In this document: in pieces, positions 13,328 through 14,784 of the stretch | How the letters are laid out: each line of letters opens with the position of its first letter | Numbering within the stretch: position 1 is the first letter of the stretch | Origin: Bryobacterales bacterium | Lineage (GTDB): Bacteria > Acidobacteriota > Terriglobia > Bryobacterales > Bryobacteraceae | DNA length: 14,784 nt | Assembly (NCBI GenBank): GCA_003154855.1 | Contig: PMEV01000230.1 | Span: 13,466 to 28,249, forward strand | Direction: 5' to 3' | Notes under the pieces: model-generated | What the model was told of the DNA's origin: nothing | Database searches by the model: none | Seen by the model: only the letters and a program-made list of their open reading frames with translations | Position numbers and translations under genes: made by a program

Positions 13328-14784
13328 TCACAACTTCAAATCCCTGAGGCGCAAGGCGTTAGCAATCACCGATAAGGAGCTGAACGTCATCGCCGCGCTG
13401 GCCAGGATGGGGCTAAGAAGCACCCCAAATATAGGATACAATACCCCTGCCGCCAGCGGCACCCCCAAGGTGTTATACCCGAAGGCGAAGAAGAAGTTCT
13501 GCCGGATATTGCGCATGGTGGCGCGGCTGAGCTTGCGGGCGCGGAGGATGCCCCGCAAATCGCCTCTGACGAGCGTAATACCAGCGCTCTCGAGAGCTAC
13601 GCCCGAGCCCGTTCCCATGGCGATTCCCACCGCAGCCTGGGCCAGCGCGGGAGCGTCGTTGACGCCGTCGCCCGCCATCGCCACCACGCGCCCTTGGCCT
13701 TGCAGGCGCTTGACGACCTCCGCCTTCTGATCCGGAAGCACCTCGGCGTGCACCTCGTCGATGGCCAACTCGCGCGCCACGGCTTGGGCGGTGGCTAGGC
13801 TGTCCCCGCTGAGCATCACGATCCGCAAGCCAAGCTCGCGCAACTGGTGGAGGGCCTCGCGCGCGGACTCCTTAATGGGGTCGGCCACGCCGAGCAGGCC
13901 CGCGAGAACGTCGTCCACGGCGACAAACACCACTGTCTGGCCAGCACGGCGGAGGGCTTCGGCCGCATCGGCGAGCGGGCCTGGATCGATCAGCGCCCGG
14001 TTGCCCAGCCGCACCCGCTTTCCATCCACCGTGCCCGCCACGCCCTTTCCGGGATAGGATTCGAAATCCCCAACTGCCGAGAGTGGAATGCTCCGGTCGG
14101 CCGCTCCGGCCAGGATGGCGCCCGCCAAGGGATGCTCGCTGGCCCGCTCGAGGCTGGCGGCGAGCCGGAGGAGCTCGCGTTCGTCCCAATCCGCCGCCGG
14201 CTGGACGGTACTCAATCGCGGATGGCCTTCGGTGAGCGTGCCGGTCTTGTCCAGCACTAGCGTATCCACCTTCTCGAGGGTCTCGAGCGCTTCGGCGTTC
14301 CTGATGAGCACCCCAGCCTTGGCGCCTCGGCCGGAGCCAACCATCACGGCCATCGGCGTGGCCAGTCCCAGCGCGCAGGGGCAGGCGATGATCAGCACGG
14401 CCACGGCGTTCACCAGCGCGTAAGCCAGGCGCGGTTGCGGGCCGACGGCCGCCCAGACCGCGAAGGTCGCCACGGCCGCCAGCACCACGGCCGGGACGAA
14501 ATACGCGGAGACCCGGTCCGCCAGGCGCTGGATGGGCGCGCGGCTGCGCTGGGCTTCGCTTACCATGCGCACGATGCGGGCCAACAGGGTGTCCGCGCCC
14601 ACCTGCTCGGCCTGCATGACAAAGCCGCCCGTAGCGTTCAGGGTTCCGCCGGTCACGCGGTTGCCGGGGACCTTTTCCACGGGAAGCGGCTCGCCGGTCA
14701 CCAGGGACTCATCCACGGAGCTGGCGCCCTCGAGCAGCAGCCCGTCTACCGGCACCTTCTCCCCCGGACGCACGCGCAAGCGAT
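13328..14784 (-). CDS. copA: Copper-translocating P1B-type ATPase, partial (N-terminal part lies beyond the window)
   Basis: This is the C-terminal 485 or so codons of a heavy-metal efflux ATPase that exports Cu+ (possibly Ag+) across the inner membrane using ATP. The frame is open to the right edge; the first codons seen (LRVRPGEKVPVDG) belong to the actuator domain, so the metal-binding N terminus and first helices are missing. Motifs in order: actuator loop LVTGEPLPVEK (TGEP variant of TGES), membrane motif IIACPCALG with the CPC pair (14375-14383), the phosphorylation loop DKTGT (14237-14251), the nucleotide-domain SEHPLAG, and GDGVNDAP. The final helices carry FGYNTLG and MTFSSLSV, the YN and MxxSS signatures of Cu+-type P1B-1 pumps. 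It ends 27 bases before the PqqD gene on the same strand, so read-through into that operon is likely. Confidence 0.93.
   Translation of the reverse strand, partial: RLRVRPGEKVPVDGLLLEGASSVDESLVTGEPLPVEKVPGNRVTGGTLNATGGFVMQAEQVGADTLLARIVRMVSEAQRSRAPIQRLADRVSAYFVPAVVLAAVATFAVWAAVGPQPRLAYALVNAVAVLIIACPCALGLATPMAVMVGSGRGAKAGVLIRNAEALETLEKVDTLVLDKTGTLTEGHPRLSTVQPAADWDERELLRLAASLERASEHPLAGAILAGAADRSIPLSAVGDFESYPGKGVAGTVDGKRVRLGNRALIDPGPLADAAEALRRAGQTVVFVAVDDVLAGLLGVADPIKESAREALHQLRELGLRIVMLSGDSLATAQAVARELAIDEVHAEVLPDQKAEVVKRLQGQGRVVAMAGDGVNDAPALAQAAVGIAMGTGSGVALESAGITLVRGDLRGILRARKLSRATMRNIRQNFFFAFGYNTLGVPLAAGVLYPIFGVLLSPILASAAMTFSSLSVIANALRLRDLKL

Overview
The window is GC-rich, gene-dense bacterial DNA with no tRNA, rRNA, CRISPR array or recognisable transposase. 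The mix of genes suggests a soil acidobacterium of the Solibacter/Bryobacter type: a long tail-tip-like protein next to a tail protein with a TIM-barrel end, an acidobacterial-looking ClpP, and a PqqD/HprK-like kinase/glycosyltransferase operon. This placement is inferred from recognising protein types and was not tested by any search.

Layout. (1) Positions 1-6114, + strand: two very large phage-tail-like genes. The first resembles a tail tip/central fibre protein of the lambda J type with fibronectin-like and jelly-roll-like modules. It is open to the left edge of the window. The second has a duplicated beta-rich module and a C-terminal TIM-barrel-like domain. No capsid, lysis or integrase gene is present here. 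(2) 6115-6240: a convergent intergenic region with a REP-like palindrome. (3) 6241-7212, - strand: a response regulator-diguanylate cyclase, divergent from a class I glutamine amidotransferase (7266-7964, +). (4) 7980-9160, + strand: a good sigma70-type promoter, an Rrf2-family regulator with three cysteines, and a clpP gene, probably one transcript. (5) 9161-9264: a second convergent gap with a second copy of the palindrome. (6) 9265-14784, - strand, read right to left: a copper-type P1B ATPase (cut by the right edge), a PqqD-domain protein with an unusual C-terminal tail, an HPr-kinase-like ATPase, two family 2 glycosyltransferases and an NTP_transf_5-type nucleotidyltransferase. The last four junctions overlap by 4-31 bases, so this is a tightly coupled operon.

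The best candidate for an undescribed system is the PqqD - kinase - GT2 - GT2 - nucleotidyltransferase operon. PqqD domains bind leader peptides in RiPP pathways. HprK-like kinases and nucleotidyltransferases are known tailoring enzymes of lasso peptides, where they phosphorylate and then glycosylate the peptide C terminus. Here no cyclase, protease or free precursor gene lies in the window, and the PqqD protein itself carries a conserved-looking acidic/aromatic tail that could be the substrate or a docking peptide. That reading is inference; the gene order, overlaps and motifs are directly visible.
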